The notes beneath the pieces are model-generated. The model had not been told where the DNA came from. It saw nothing but the letters and a program-made list of their open reading frames with translations, and searched no databases. From contig CAJLUG010000027.1 in assembly GCA_905209745.1 (NCBI GenBank), positions 1-9,093 on the forward strand: a stretch of DNA of 9,093 nt, read 5' to 3'. This document shows positions 1 through 6,601 of this stretch, one piece after another. Every line of letters starts with the position of its first letter. Position 1 is the first letter of the stretch. This stretch comes from an uncultured Mycoplasma sp. GTDB lineage: Bacteria; Bacillota_I; Bacilli_A; RF39; UBA660. The position numbers were made by a program, and so were the translations under genes.

Positions 1-1649
1 AACTAGATATTGTTGTTAAAAAAGAGAACTCTATGAATGCTGTCGATGGGCATAAAGTAGTAGTTGAACTTTTAAAAAAGATTGGTAGTAAATCTAATAA
101 GTATGATGGAAAAGTTGTAGATATTATTGGACATAAAAATGATCCAGGAGTAGATATTTTATCTATTGTTTATAAATATAATATTCATACAGAGTTTCCA
201 GATGATGTGAAAGAAGAAGTAAAAAAATTACCAATGGAAGTTAGAGATATCGATATGATTGGTCGTAGAGATTTACGGAATATGGAAATATTTACGATTG
301 ATGGAGATGATACGAAGGATATTGATGATGCGATTTCTATTGAAGTTTTGAATAATGGACATTATAAATTAGGAGTTCATATTGCAGATGTTAGTTATTA
401 TGTAAAAGAAGGAAGTCCACTAGATAATGAAGCGATGGAGCGTGGTACTAGTGTTTATTTAGTAGACCGAGTGATTCCTATGCTTCCTCATGAATTATCT
501 AATGGTATTTGTTCTTTGAATCCGAATGTTGACCGGTTGGCAATTTCATGTATTATGGAATTTGATCATGATGGGAAACAGTTAGAGTATGAAATATTTC
601 CAAGTGTGATTCGTTCACGTAAACAAATGACTTATAAAAATGTAAATAGTATTTTGGAAAATAATATTGTACCAGAGGGATATGAGGAATTTGAGAAGAG
701 TTTAAGAACGATGGAAGAACTTGCTCATATTCTTAGAAAGATGAAAGAAAAACGTGGATATATTGATTTTGAAGTAGATGAAGCTAAAATCTTAGTCGAT
801 AGTAATTGTCATCCTACAGAAGTTGTCTTAAGAGAACGTGGAGAAGGAGAAAAGTTGATTGAAGACTTTATGATTGCAGCGAATGAATGTGTTGCGACAC
901 ATATCTACTTTATGTCTTTACCTTTTATCTATCGTGTTCACGAAGTACCAAAGGAAGAGAAGTTACGTAGTTATTTATCTTTTGTAGGTAGTTTAGGATA
1001 TCAAATACCAGGTGATTTAAAAGATACTTCTCCTAAAACTGTACAAAAGATTATTAAGTACTTAGAGGATAAACCAGAGTTTAAAATTTTATCTAGTCTA
1101 CTTTTAAGAAGTATGCAAAAAGCAGTGTATCGACCTGAAAATTTAGGTCATTATGGACTTGCAAGTAGTTGCTACACGCATTTTACTTCGCCTATTCGTA
1201 GATATCCAGATACGACAGTTCATCGCTTACTTCGTACTTATTTATTTGAAAAACATTTAGATATGTCTACGATTCGTAAGTGGGAAGAAAAATTAGTTTA
1301 TATTTCTGAACATTCTTCTGATAGAGAGCGAGCAAGTGTTGACTGTGAAAGAGAAGTTGAAGATATGAAGATGGCAGAATATATGGAAGGACATATTGGA
1401 GAAGAGTATCAAGGTATGATTTCTTCTGTTACTAGTTTTGGTATGTTTATTGAGTTAGATAATTTAATTGAAGGACTTGTACCACTTCGTGATATGCCGG
1501 ACTTTTTCCATTATGATGAAGAAAGAATGACACTTGTTGGTGAGAGGAGTCATGTAAAATATACGATTGGAGAAAAAGTATTAGTTCGAGTAGTTAGAGC
1601 TTCGAAAGAAGAAAAAACGATAGATTTTGAGATAGTAAGGAAGTTATAG
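1..1649 (+). CDS. rnr: RNase R, 3'-5' exoribonuclease (5'-truncated by window edge)
   Basis: RNase R degrades structured RNA from the 3' end and clears tmRNA-tagged messages. The frame is open to the left edge (first full codon at 3), so the ATG at 33 is internal: family members are about 700-800 aa and only about 548 residues are visible, lacking the N-terminal winged-helix and first cold-shock region. Numbering from that Met, a cold-shock-like segment runs to about residue 75. The RNB domain follows, with the metal-binding cluster TIDGDDTKDIDDA (D90, D96, D98, D99 match E. coli D272, D278, D280, D281), the GVHIADVSYYV and VDRVIPMLPH blocks, and the HFTSPIRRYPD motif at 383-393. A C-terminal S1 domain runs from about 454 to 535. 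The protein stops right after S1 (EIVRKL), without the long Lys-rich tail of many homologues. It is the first visible gene of an operon with the capA-like gene and smpB. Identification is secure; RNase II is less likely given the smpB neighbour and the VDILSI/NDPGVD-type sequence. Confidence 0.96.
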   Translation, partial: LDIVVKKENSMNAVDGHKVVVELLKKIGSKSNKYDGKVVDIIGHKNDPGVDILSIVYKYNIHTEFPDDVKEEVKKLPMEVRDIDMIGRRDLRNMEIFTIDGDDTKDIDDAISIEVLNNGHYKLGVHIADVSYYVKEGSPLDNEAMERGTSVYLVDRVIPMLPHELSNGICSLNPNVDRLAISCIMEFDHDGKQLEYEIFPSVIRSRKQMTYKNVNSILENNIVPEGYEEFEKSLRTMEELAHILRKMKEKRGYIDFEVDEAKILVDSNCHPTEVVLRERGEGEKLIEDFMIAANECVATHIYFMSLPFIYRVHEVPKEEKLRSYLSFVGSLGYQIPGDLKDTSPKTVQKIIKYLEDKPEFKILSSLLLRSMQKAVYRPENLGHYGLASSCYTHFTSPIRRYPDTTVHRLLRTYLFEKHLDMSTIRKWEEKLVYISEHSSDRERASVDCEREVEDMKMAEYMEGHIGEEYQGMISSVTSFGMFIELDNLIEGLVPLRDMPDFFHYDEERMTLVGERSHVKYTIGEKVLVRVVRASKEEKTIDFEIVRKL

Positions 1650-1650
1650 T

Positions 1651-2841
1651 ATGGCGGTAAAGAGAGTTAGAAGATTAAAAAAAGGGTTTAAAATATTTCT
1701 TAGCCTTTGTTTGTTATTGGCTATTGGTATTACTTGCTTTTTAGTCTCTAATTCTTCTTTATTTAAAGAGGTAGAAAAGCCAATAGAAGTAAAAAAAGAA
1801 AAGAAGAAACCTAAATATCCACAAGAGAAGAGTTTTTCTTTATTTATGGTAGGGGATGCTTTGATTCATAGTGCTATTTATGAGGATGCAGAACTTGCAG
1901 ATGGTAATTATGACTTTCGTCCTATGTTAGAAGTAATGAAACCGATTGTTAGTCAGTATGATTTAGCGTATTATAATCAGGAGACGATTTTGGGAGGAAG
2001 CGATTTGGGTTATTCTAATTATCCTAGATTTAATTCTCCAGATCAAGTTGGGGATGCTTTTATTGATGCAGGATTTGATTTGGTATCTCTAGCTACCAAT
2101 CATACGATGGATATGGGAGAGGCAGGAGTTATACATTCTGTTAATTATTGGTCTAATAAAGAGGGTGTTGTTTTCGATGGACAAAGAACTTCTCAGGAAG
2201 AAAGAGATATGGAACGTATCTATGAATGTAATGGAATTAAGTATGCTTTCTTTTCTTATACGACTTGGACGAATGGCTTAGAAACACCTGTAGGAAAAGA
2301 GTATTTAAATAATGTATATTCTCCAGAAAAAGCGAAAGCAGATATTGAAAAAGTAAGAGATAAAGTAGACCTTATTATTGTGGCGATGCATTGGGGTACA
2401 GAATATTCTATGGATGTTTCCCTAGAACAAGAAGAAATCGCTAATTACTTATCTTCTTTGGGAGTACAATTAATTATTGGAAGTCATCCTCATGTTGTAG
2501 AGCCAGTAGGGTATATTAATGATAATAAAACGTTTGTTATTTATTCGTTAGGTAACTTTATTTCGGATCAAGTTGGTGTAGAGAGATTGACAGGACTTAT
2601 GATGGAAGTTACAATAAAAAAGACTGTGACAGAAGAGGGTAGTAGTGTTTCTGTTACATCTCCTAAAGCTGAACTTATTTATACAGAGTCTAGTTATGGA
2701 GGAAAACGTAACTTTAAAGTATATCCTTATTCTAGTATTGATGATACTATTTTACCTAATTATATGACTTATTATGAAGAATATAAGAATGTAGTTAGTA
2801 GTAGGTATCCAGAACTTACTTGGGGACTTAGTAGGAGTTGA
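1651..2841 (+). CDS. CapA/PgsA-type metallophosphatase, membrane-anchored
   Basis: This 396-aa protein has a basic N-terminus, one hydrophobic segment at about residues 14-33 and a Lys/Pro-rich linker to about 60. This fits a signal-anchor protein with its catalytic domain outside the cell. The rest matches the CapA (PGA_cap) calcineurin-like metallophosphatase family: FMVGDALIHSAIY (D69, H73), YYNQET (N109, E111), SLATNHTMDMG (N150, H151), VAMHWGTEY (H247), IIGSHPHVVEPV (H279, H281) and YSLGNFISDQ. In Bacillus the founding member acts in poly-gamma-glutamate capsule synthesis, but many bacteria carry stand-alone copies. No capB, capC or other capsule gene is seen here, so the substrate is unknown. 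The start codon lies 2 nt after the rnr stop, and its ribosome binding site (AAGGAAG, about 1637-1643) lies inside the rnr end, which suggests translational coupling. Family assignment is firm; capsule synthesis is not. Confidence 0.9.
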   Translation: MAVKRVRRLKKGFKIFLSLCLLLAIGITCFLVSNSSLFKEVEKPIEVKKEKKKPKYPQEKSFSLFMVGDALIHSAIYEDAELADGNYDFRPMLEVMKPIVSQYDLAYYNQETILGGSDLGYSNYPRFNSPDQVGDAFIDAGFDLVSLATNHTMDMGEAGVIHSVNYWSNKEGVVFDGQRTSQEERDMERIYECNGIKYAFFSYTTWTNGLETPVGKEYLNNVYSPEKAKADIEKVRDKVDLIIVAMHWGTEYSMDVSLEQEEIANYLSSLGVQLIIGSHPHVVEPVGYINDNKTFVIYSLGNFISDQVGVERLTGLMMEVTIKKTVTEEGSSVSVTSPKAELIYTESSYGGKRNFKVYPYSSIDDTILPNYMTYYEEYKNVVSSRYPELTWGLSRS

Positions 2842-2845
2842 TTAT

Positions 2846-3283
2846 ATGGAAATAATAAATAGAAAAGCAAAGTTTGATTATTTTATTGAAGAAGTTTATG
2901 AAGCTGGTATTGTTTTAACTGGTACTGAGATTAAATCTATTCGTGATGGTAATTGTAATATTAAGGATTGTTATGGTATTGTTCGTAATCATGAAGTGTA
3001 TCTTTTAAATATGTATATTGCTCCTTATAAAGAAGGTAATATTTTTAATCATGAAGAACGTCGTAGTAGAAAGTTATTGCTTCATAAAAAAGAAATAAAA
3101 AAGATAGAAGAAGCTTTAGAATTAAAAGGACTTACTTTAATACCTATTAAGTTATATTTTAAGAATAATATTTTAAAAGTTTCTTTGGGTGTTTGTCGTG
3201 GTAAGAAAACATATGATAAAAGAGATAGTATTAAAGAACGTGATATCAAAAGAGAGTCTTTAAGAAATATGAAAAATTATTAA
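2846..3283 (+). CDS. smpB: SsrA-binding protein SmpB
   Basis: SmpB binds the tRNA-like domain of tmRNA and carries it into stalled ribosomes for trans-translation. The 145-aa length is typical (about 150). Diagnostic blocks are all present: NRKAKFDYFI at the N-terminus, GTEIKSIRDG at 26-35, NIKDCYGIV at 38-46, NHEERRSRKLLLHKKEI at 68-84, LIPIKLYFKN at 98-107, and the basic RGKKTYDKRDSIKERDIKRE tail that enters the decoding channel, at 118-137. The start is supported by TAGGAG about 8 nt upstream (2832-2837), which lies inside the end of the capA-like gene, so the two are probably coupled. It is the last gene of the operon and is followed at once by a hairpin terminator. Its RNA partner ssrA lies at the other end of the window on the opposite strand. 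Confidence 0.97.
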   Translation: MEIINRKAKFDYFIEEVYEAGIVLTGTEIKSIRDGNCNIKDCYGIVRNHEVYLLNMYIAPYKEGNIFNHEERRSRKLLLHKKEIKKIEEALELKGLTLIPIKLYFKNNILKVSLGVCRGKKTYDKRDSIKERDIKRESLRNMKNY

Positions 3284-3284
3284 T

Positions 3285-3315
3285 AAAAAAAGGGAAGTTT
3301 TTACTTTCCCTTTTT
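3285..3315. terminator. Bidirectional hairpin terminator between smpB and the convergent membrane-protein gene
   Basis: AAAAAGGGAA (3287-3296) pairs with TTCCCTTTTT (3306-3315) around a short T-rich loop, with a possible G-U pair extending it. Reading rightward the stem ends in a T run, serving smpB, whose stop is at 3281-3283. Reading leftward the A run (3285-3291) becomes a U tract, serving the gene on the - strand. The last codons and stop of that - strand gene (ending KKGK, stop at 3301-3303) lie inside the stem and loop, so the same bases are coding and terminator. Confidence 0.8.
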
Positions 3316-3780
3316 CGTATTTTTCTTTGTATTTGTATTTTTCTTTGTATTTGTATTTTTCTTTGTATTTGTATTTTTCTTTGTGCTAGTACTTTTAATT
3401 GTACTGGTACTTTTTTTTGTTTTTAATTCTTTTTCTTCTTTTAGTGATATGGTTGCGAGATAGTAGATTCCTACTCCTAATACCATTGCGATACAATCAA
3501 AACTATTGAACATATCTTGTGTTAATTGTACATAGATTAATGATGCTAAACCGATAATTGCAAAGATTACTGCAATTTTTCTTGCTAGATCAAATTTTGT
3601 TCTTATACATGCAATACCACCAATTACTGCGATGATTGCGATAGCATAAGATAAAATGACAATAATTATTTCTTGTTCTTCATGACCAGGTAGTACTCCC
3701 GTAATTTCTCCTAATAAGCTTAGTGTTCCTAATAAGGCATACATAATGGCATATAGAATCATGATAAGTCCTAAGAACAT
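3301..3780 (-). CDS. Four-helix membrane protein with Lys/Asn/Thr repeat tail
   Basis: I do not recognise the family. The 159-aa product has four predicted membrane segments at about residues 2-24, 37-58, 67-86 and 93-112. A charged hydrophilic tail of about 45 residues follows. The tail is built from a six-residue unit: KSTSTI, KSTSTK, then KNTNTK three times, then KNTKKGK. Both ends are probably cytoplasmic by the positive-inside rule. The ATG at 3780 has GGAG 5 nt upstream (a short gap). A better-placed start, ATG at 3808 with GGGTGA upstream, is out of frame by one base because of a run of seven A. With six A it would read MKKEGNGAI straight into this protein. A sigma-A-like promoter lies just upstream. 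The gene converges on smpB and shares its terminator. Confidence 0.7.
   Translation of the reverse strand: MFLGLIMILYAIMYALLGTLSLLGEITGVLPGHEEQEIIIVILSYAIAIIAVIGGIACIRTKFDLARKIAVIFAIIGLASLIYVQLTQDMFNSFDCIAMVLGVGIYYLATISLKEEKELKTKKSTSTIKSTSTKKNTNTKKNTNTKKNTNTKKNTKKGK
3319..3426. repeat. 18-bp tandem repeat encoding the Lys/Asn/Thr tail
   Basis: The 18-bp unit (+ strand ATTTTTCTTTGTATTTGT) is perfect at 3319-3336, 3337-3354 and 3355-3372. Its fourth copy, 3373-3390, differs near the end, and two diverged copies follow (3391-3408, 3409-3426). Because 18 is a multiple of three, changes in copy number lengthen or shorten the protein tail by six residues without breaking frame. The identical copies are proximal to the stop codon and the diverged ones are farther from it, which suggests recent expansion at the 3' end of the gene. 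Confidence 0.9.
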
Positions 3781-3838
3781 GATTGCTCCATTTCCTTCTT
3801 TTTTTCATATCTTCACCCTTTCTTCCTATTATAGTAAT

Positions 3839-3867
3839 ATCATAGCATAGTTTGTTTTTCTTTTCAA
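3839..3867 (-). promoter_or_regulatory. Sigma-A-like promoter for the four-helix membrane protein
   Basis: On the - strand: -35 TTGAAA (3862-3867), a 17-nt spacer, and -10 TATGAT (3839-3844) preceded by TGC, an extended -10. The expected transcript start, near 3832, is about 25 nt before the ATG at 3808 but about 50 nt before the annotated ATG at 3780. Confidence 0.65.
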
Positions 3868-3874
3868 TTTATGA

Positions 3875-4642
3875 TTATTTCATTTTGTCAATTGGTGCAA
3901 TTAATACTTTTCCTGTTCCTCGGTATACGTTAACTAGACCTTCTCCTGAAGCAGCAGATCCTACTAGTGTTTTACCTGATCTTTCTACTGTAAAGTCTAG
4001 ACTTCCACTCCAAGCGATAGCCATGTTTCCATCGATTTTAACTGTATCATTTTGCAGTTCTACTTCAATTAATTCCTCTTCTGGACAAGGGGATTCTAAA
4101 CAAAGAATTCCATCTCCTTCGATTCCTAAATTAAATAGTCCTTCATTTCCGGCAACGGCAGAGGAGATATTACTACGCATGACTGCTTTTTGTTTTAATG
4201 TAGATTCACAGGCTAAGAATAGACCATCATCTAAGACGATAGAATTGTTCCACTCTTTTAAGTCTAATAATAGAATATGACGATAGGTTGGTTCTAAGAC
4301 CATGGTTCCCTTGCCTGTATATTCAGGCTTAATTGCTGATTCCCCGGTTACTTTTCCACGAACTGCTTTAGAAAATAGGTCTCCAACTCCTTTTATTCCG
4401 GTTGTTGCATTTACTTCTCCTACCATCCATTGCATAGCCCCTGCTTGTACAGTAACATTACTTTTTTCTAAATTGCATATTACTTGTCTTTTTCTTACGT
4501 TCATTAGATTACTAAAGTAACTAATTTGTGCAGTTGTGGGAGTGACACTTAAATCTTTTTGATATTCTATTACTGTAAATGGTCCTAGTTCCTTTAATAC
4601 TTTAATATCATCATTATTCGTAAAGTTTTTAATATTATACAT
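3875..4642 (-). CDS. AIM24 family protein (DUF124/TIGR00266-like)
   Basis: This 255-aa protein looks like the AIM24 (PF01987) family, a beta-rich fold found in bacteria and in a yeast mitochondrial protein; the bacterial role is not established. Supporting stretches are VTVQAGAMQWMVGEV at about 63-77, SKAVRGKVTGESAI at about 91-104, the acidic middle EGDGILCLESP at about 175-185, and the C-terminal GSAASGEGLVNVYRGTGKV at 228-246. No signal peptide or membrane segment is evident, so it is probably cytosolic. The ATG at 4642 has AAAGG about 8 nt upstream, and a good promoter lies about 45 nt upstream. No clear terminator is seen between it and the next - strand gene, so some read-through is possible. 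The + strand open frames over this gene are shadows. Confidence 0.85.
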   Translation of the reverse strand: MYNIKNFTNNDDIKVLKELGPFTVIEYQKDLSVTPTTAQISYFSNLMNVRKRQVICNLEKSNVTVQAGAMQWMVGEVNATTGIKGVGDLFSKAVRGKVTGESAIKPEYTGKGTMVLEPTYRHILLLDLKEWNNSIVLDDGLFLACESTLKQKAVMRSNISSAVAGNEGLFNLGIEGDGILCLESPCPEEELIEVELQNDTVKIDGNMAIAWSGSLDFTVERSGKTLVGSAASGEGLVNVYRGTGKVLIAPIDKMK

Positions 4643-4687
4643 ATTTTTTTCCTTTCTTTTCTATTTGAAGAATCCTCTTCTATTATT

Positions 4688-4716
4688 ATCATAATGTCAT
4701 TTTATGTTTTTGGCAA
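4688..4716 (-). promoter_or_regulatory. Sigma-A-like promoter for the AIM24-family gene
   Basis: On the - strand: -35 TTGCCA (4711-4716), 17-nt spacer, -10 TATGAT (4688-4693), followed by a ribosome binding site (AAAGG) before the ATG at 4642. The -35 directly abuts the T run of the preceding terminator. Confidence 0.7.
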
Positions 4717-4747
4717 TAAAAAATACTAATCTCTTGGATTAGTATTT
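4717..4747 (-). terminator. Hairpin terminator of the 151-aa hypothetical gene
   Basis: A perfect 11-bp stem (4737-4747 with 4721-4731) encloses a 5-nt loop (4732-4736). On the - strand it is followed by a T run (complement of 4718-4723). The stop codon of the upstream gene, 4739-4741, lies inside the stem. Confidence 0.85.
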
Positions 4748-5194
4748 ACGTGATTTTATCATTTCTTTAAATATGTCTGAGTTGAATAAGTCGAGTAGTG
4801 AAGGTTTTTCTTCTTTTTTTACTTCTATTCGTACAAAATGATCTTCTGCCCATTCTAGTTCAATTGCTTTTAGGGCGTTTTTTTGTTTTCCCGCTATTAA
4901 GACATCACTTGGTACTTGATTTAAGTATGTAATCATTTCTTTTTCGATATCGATTTCTGGATTAATTACGGCATAAGTTGTTTTCTTTTCGTTATCTCCA
5001 ATAAAATAGATATTTGATGGCATTTCATATTCAATTAATTCGTAAGGACTATTCATTTCTTTTAAATTTTCTTTTACTATATTTTTATAGTTTTCGATTT
5101 TGTCATAGGTTACCATCATATTCTTGTTGCATTTATATCTATACAATAGTCCCATACTAATAATATCTGATAAGTAAATATATTTTTCTTTCAT
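4739..5194 (-). CDS. Hypothetical soluble protein, 151 aa
   Basis: I do not recognise the family. The protein is mixed alpha/beta in appearance and highly charged, with no signal peptide or clear membrane segment, so it is probably cytosolic. Notable stretches are a Tyr/Lys-rich N-terminal part (YLSDIISMGLLYRYKCNKN), a central IYFIGDNEKKTTYAVINPE, and a C-terminal acidic/basic end (EVKKEEKPSLLDLF...IKSRKY). The reading is well supported as a real gene: the ATG at 5194 has GAGGGA about 7 nt upstream, a consensus-like promoter lies just before it, and a strong hairpin terminator overlaps its stop. It forms its own transcription unit. Confidence 0.75.
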   Translation of the reverse strand: MKEKYIYLSDIISMGLLYRYKCNKNMMVTYDKIENYKNIVKENLKEMNSPYELIEYEMPSNIYFIGDNEKKTTYAVINPEIDIEKEMITYLNQVPSDVLIAGKQKNALKAIELEWAEDHFVRIEVKKEEKPSLLDLFNSDIFKEMIKSRKY

Positions 5195-5217
5195 AACCGT
5201 TCCCTCTTTGATACTTT

Positions 5218-5246
5218 ATTATATCATAGTTAAATGGTTCTGTAAA
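5218..5246 (-). promoter_or_regulatory. Sigma-A-like promoter for the 151-aa hypothetical gene
   Basis: On the - strand: -35 TTTACA (5241-5246), 17-nt spacer, -10 TATAAT (5218-5223) with TGA before it (extended -10). It lies about 23 nt upstream of the ATG at 5194. This is among the best promoter matches in the window. Confidence 0.75.
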
Positions 5247-5339
5247 TCATTCTTTATTTTAGTTAATAAGTTTAATTATTATATGCTTTTTATTTATATT
5301 TGTGTATTAAATATACATTTTATAGAAGTAAATTCACTT

Positions 5340-5717
5340 TTAATTAAAGGCAATTTCTGTATCAATGTTGTCATCTCTAATGGCAATATTTAAAAATATT
5401 ATGCCACTAATTAAAATTAATAATGAACCTATGAAGGAGGCGTAGGTTAATTCTTTTTTCTTCTTGGTATCATATTTATTTAGCTTTTTTAAATCATCGT
5501 AACTATCTTTGGTAAAATAATAATAGATAATTATTAATATTGAAAAAATCAAAATCATCATGTTTTGATATTCTTTTTTACTTTTATGATCATTATATAA
5601 AATATAGTTTTTTTCTTTATCATTGGCATACCAACTTAATATAATAATTCCAATATATATGACCCATATTAAGTTTTCATTTTTTATATCTTTTAATCTA
5701 TCCGTTTTGTTATTCAT
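5340..5717 (-). CDS. Small three-helix membrane protein, hypothetical
   Basis: The 125-aa product has three hydrophobic segments at about residues 16-30, 53-68 and 92-113, separated by charged loops (ANDKEKNY..., KDSYDDLKKLNKYDTKKKKEL). I do not recognise a named family. No Shine-Dalgarno sequence precedes the ATG at 5717: the upstream bases are AATACGATATAAT, and no alternative in-frame start exists before the upstream stop. The gene lies 41 nt downstream of the HopA1-like gene with no convincing terminator between them, so it is probably co-transcribed with it. No clear terminator follows it. Coding is supported by the well-ordered helix/loop pattern. Confidence 0.65.
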   Translation of the reverse strand: MNNKTDRLKDIKNENLIWVIYIGIIILSWYANDKEKNYILYNDHKSKKEYQNMMILIFSILIIIYYYFTKDSYDDLKKLNKYDTKKKKELTYASFIGSLLILISGIIFLNIAIRDDNIDTEIAFN

Positions 5718-5758
5718 ATTATATCGTATTATTATTCTTTAAAGTTTAAAACTTTTTG

Positions 5759-6517
5759 TTAGTAGGTTTTTGCTTCTTGTTCTGATATTAAAGCGTTTAT
5801 TGCTTTTTTTCCTTGAGCTTTCATTTTTTCTACTGTTGTGATGATTTCTTGTTTATTTTTATTGTTTTCTAATGCTTGATAAATATTTTCACAAATCTTT
5901 TCTGTGTAACTTGTTTTTCCTTCATTAGGGTCTATTCCGCAATAAATATTTTTATTATACGGAATTCCTAAAAGGTGAGGGGGATTAAATTCTAGTTGTG
6001 GATTTTCTTCTATTAGTTCTTCAGTTAATTCTAAGTAATTCTTTATGTTTTTTTTGTTACAATAAATTACGATATTATCTCGTCTGTTGATAGTATCATT
6101 GTTGTTTAGTTTAAAGTCTAGGTCATGATACTCTTTTTTTAGTGAAGCAGCTATTAACTGGTTTGCGAAAAAGTGAATATCTTTATTATCAATACTCAAA
6201 TAAAGCTTTAAGATATTTTCTTCTTCTATTACATCGTTACCTTCTATACCAATCCAATCTGGAAAGGCTTTCTTTAAATTAGACTTTAGTTTGTCTATTT
6301 GATTATTATCTAGTTTATAGATATTTTTTACTAGTTCTTGATAGGTTTGATAATTAGGATCTTTTTGGTGTAGTAGTGAAAATCCTACAATAAATTTATT
6401 ATATTCGTCTTCATTAAAATCGCTTTGTTTGTTTAAAATAATTAGATCATTATATAACATATCAGAATTAAAGCCTTGAAATTCGTTTAGTTTTTGATAT
6501 AGTTCTTTTTCTATCAT
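5759..6517 (-). CDS. Hypothetical protein with possible HopA1-like C-terminal half
   Basis: The start is the ATG at 6517 (252 aa), not the TTG at 6529, because GGAGG (6522-6526) sits 5 nt before that ATG and would be inside the longer version. The first 90 residues are helical and Asn/Lys/Asp-rich. From about 100 onward the layout resembles HopA1-family proteins (named for a Pseudomonas type III effector, but widespread in bacteria of many lifestyles): a KLYLSID strand at 104-110, RRDNIVIYC at 145-153, PPHLLGIP at 179-186, then IYCGIDPNEGKTSYTEKICENI at 191-212. This is pattern memory, not an alignment. No signal peptide or membrane segment is seen. It is transcribed from an extended -10 promoter and is probably co-transcribed with the three-helix membrane protein. 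Confidence 0.7.
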   Translation of the reverse strand: MIEKELYQKLNEFQGFNSDMLYNDLIILNKQSDFNEDEYNKFIVGFSLLHQKDPNYQTYQELVKNIYKLDNNQIDKLKSNLKKAFPDWIGIEGNDVIEEENILKLYLSIDNKDIHFFANQLIAASLKKEYHDLDFKLNNNDTINRRDNIVIYCNKKNIKNYLELTEELIEENPQLEFNPPHLLGIPYNKNIYCGIDPNEGKTSYTEKICENIYQALENNKNKQEIITTVEKMKAQGKKAINALISEQEAKTY

Positions 6518-6537
6518 AATATCCTCCAACTATCTTT

Positions 6538-6546
6538 ATTATAGCA
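6538..6546 (-). promoter_or_regulatory. Extended -10 promoter for the HopA1-like gene
   Basis: The - strand reads TGCTATAAT (6546 down to 6538), a perfect -10 with TGN extension, about 20 nt upstream of the ATG at 6517. The -35 is weak (TTTAAA with a 16-nt spacer), as is common for extended -10 promoters. Confidence 0.6.
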
Positions 6547-6569
6547 TAATATTATTTTATTTAAAATTG

Positions 6570-6578
6570 TGGTATTAT
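6570..6578 (+). promoter_or_regulatory. Possible extended -10 promoter for the helical hypothetical gene
   Basis: TGGTATTAT lies about 24 nt before the ATG at 6602, with no good -35. It is back to back with the - strand promoter in an 84-bp intergenic region. A weaker alternative is TATAGT at 6576-6581. Confidence 0.4.
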
Positions 6579-6601
6579 AGTTGTAACGAGGGAGTGTTAT
6601 T

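Noticed and set aside
3852..4520. Two + strand open frames (3852-4280 and 4302-4520)
   Set aside because: They lie antisense within the AIM24-family gene, have no ribosome binding site and give low-complexity Ser/Pro-rich products. They are shadows.
5208..5393. + strand 61-aa open frame
   Set aside because: It overlaps the promoter of the 151-aa gene and the end of the three-helix membrane protein, has no ribosome binding site and reads as A/T-rich hydrophobic noise.
5736..5757. AAAGTTT/AAACTTT inverted repeat downstream of the HopA1-like gene
   Set aside because: It is a weak A/T stem without a clear T run on the - strand, so not convincing as a terminator.
6518..6529. TTG start at 6529 for the HopA1-like gene
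   Set aside because: The longer version would place the GGAGG ribosome binding site inside the coding region; the ATG at 6517 is correctly spaced from it.
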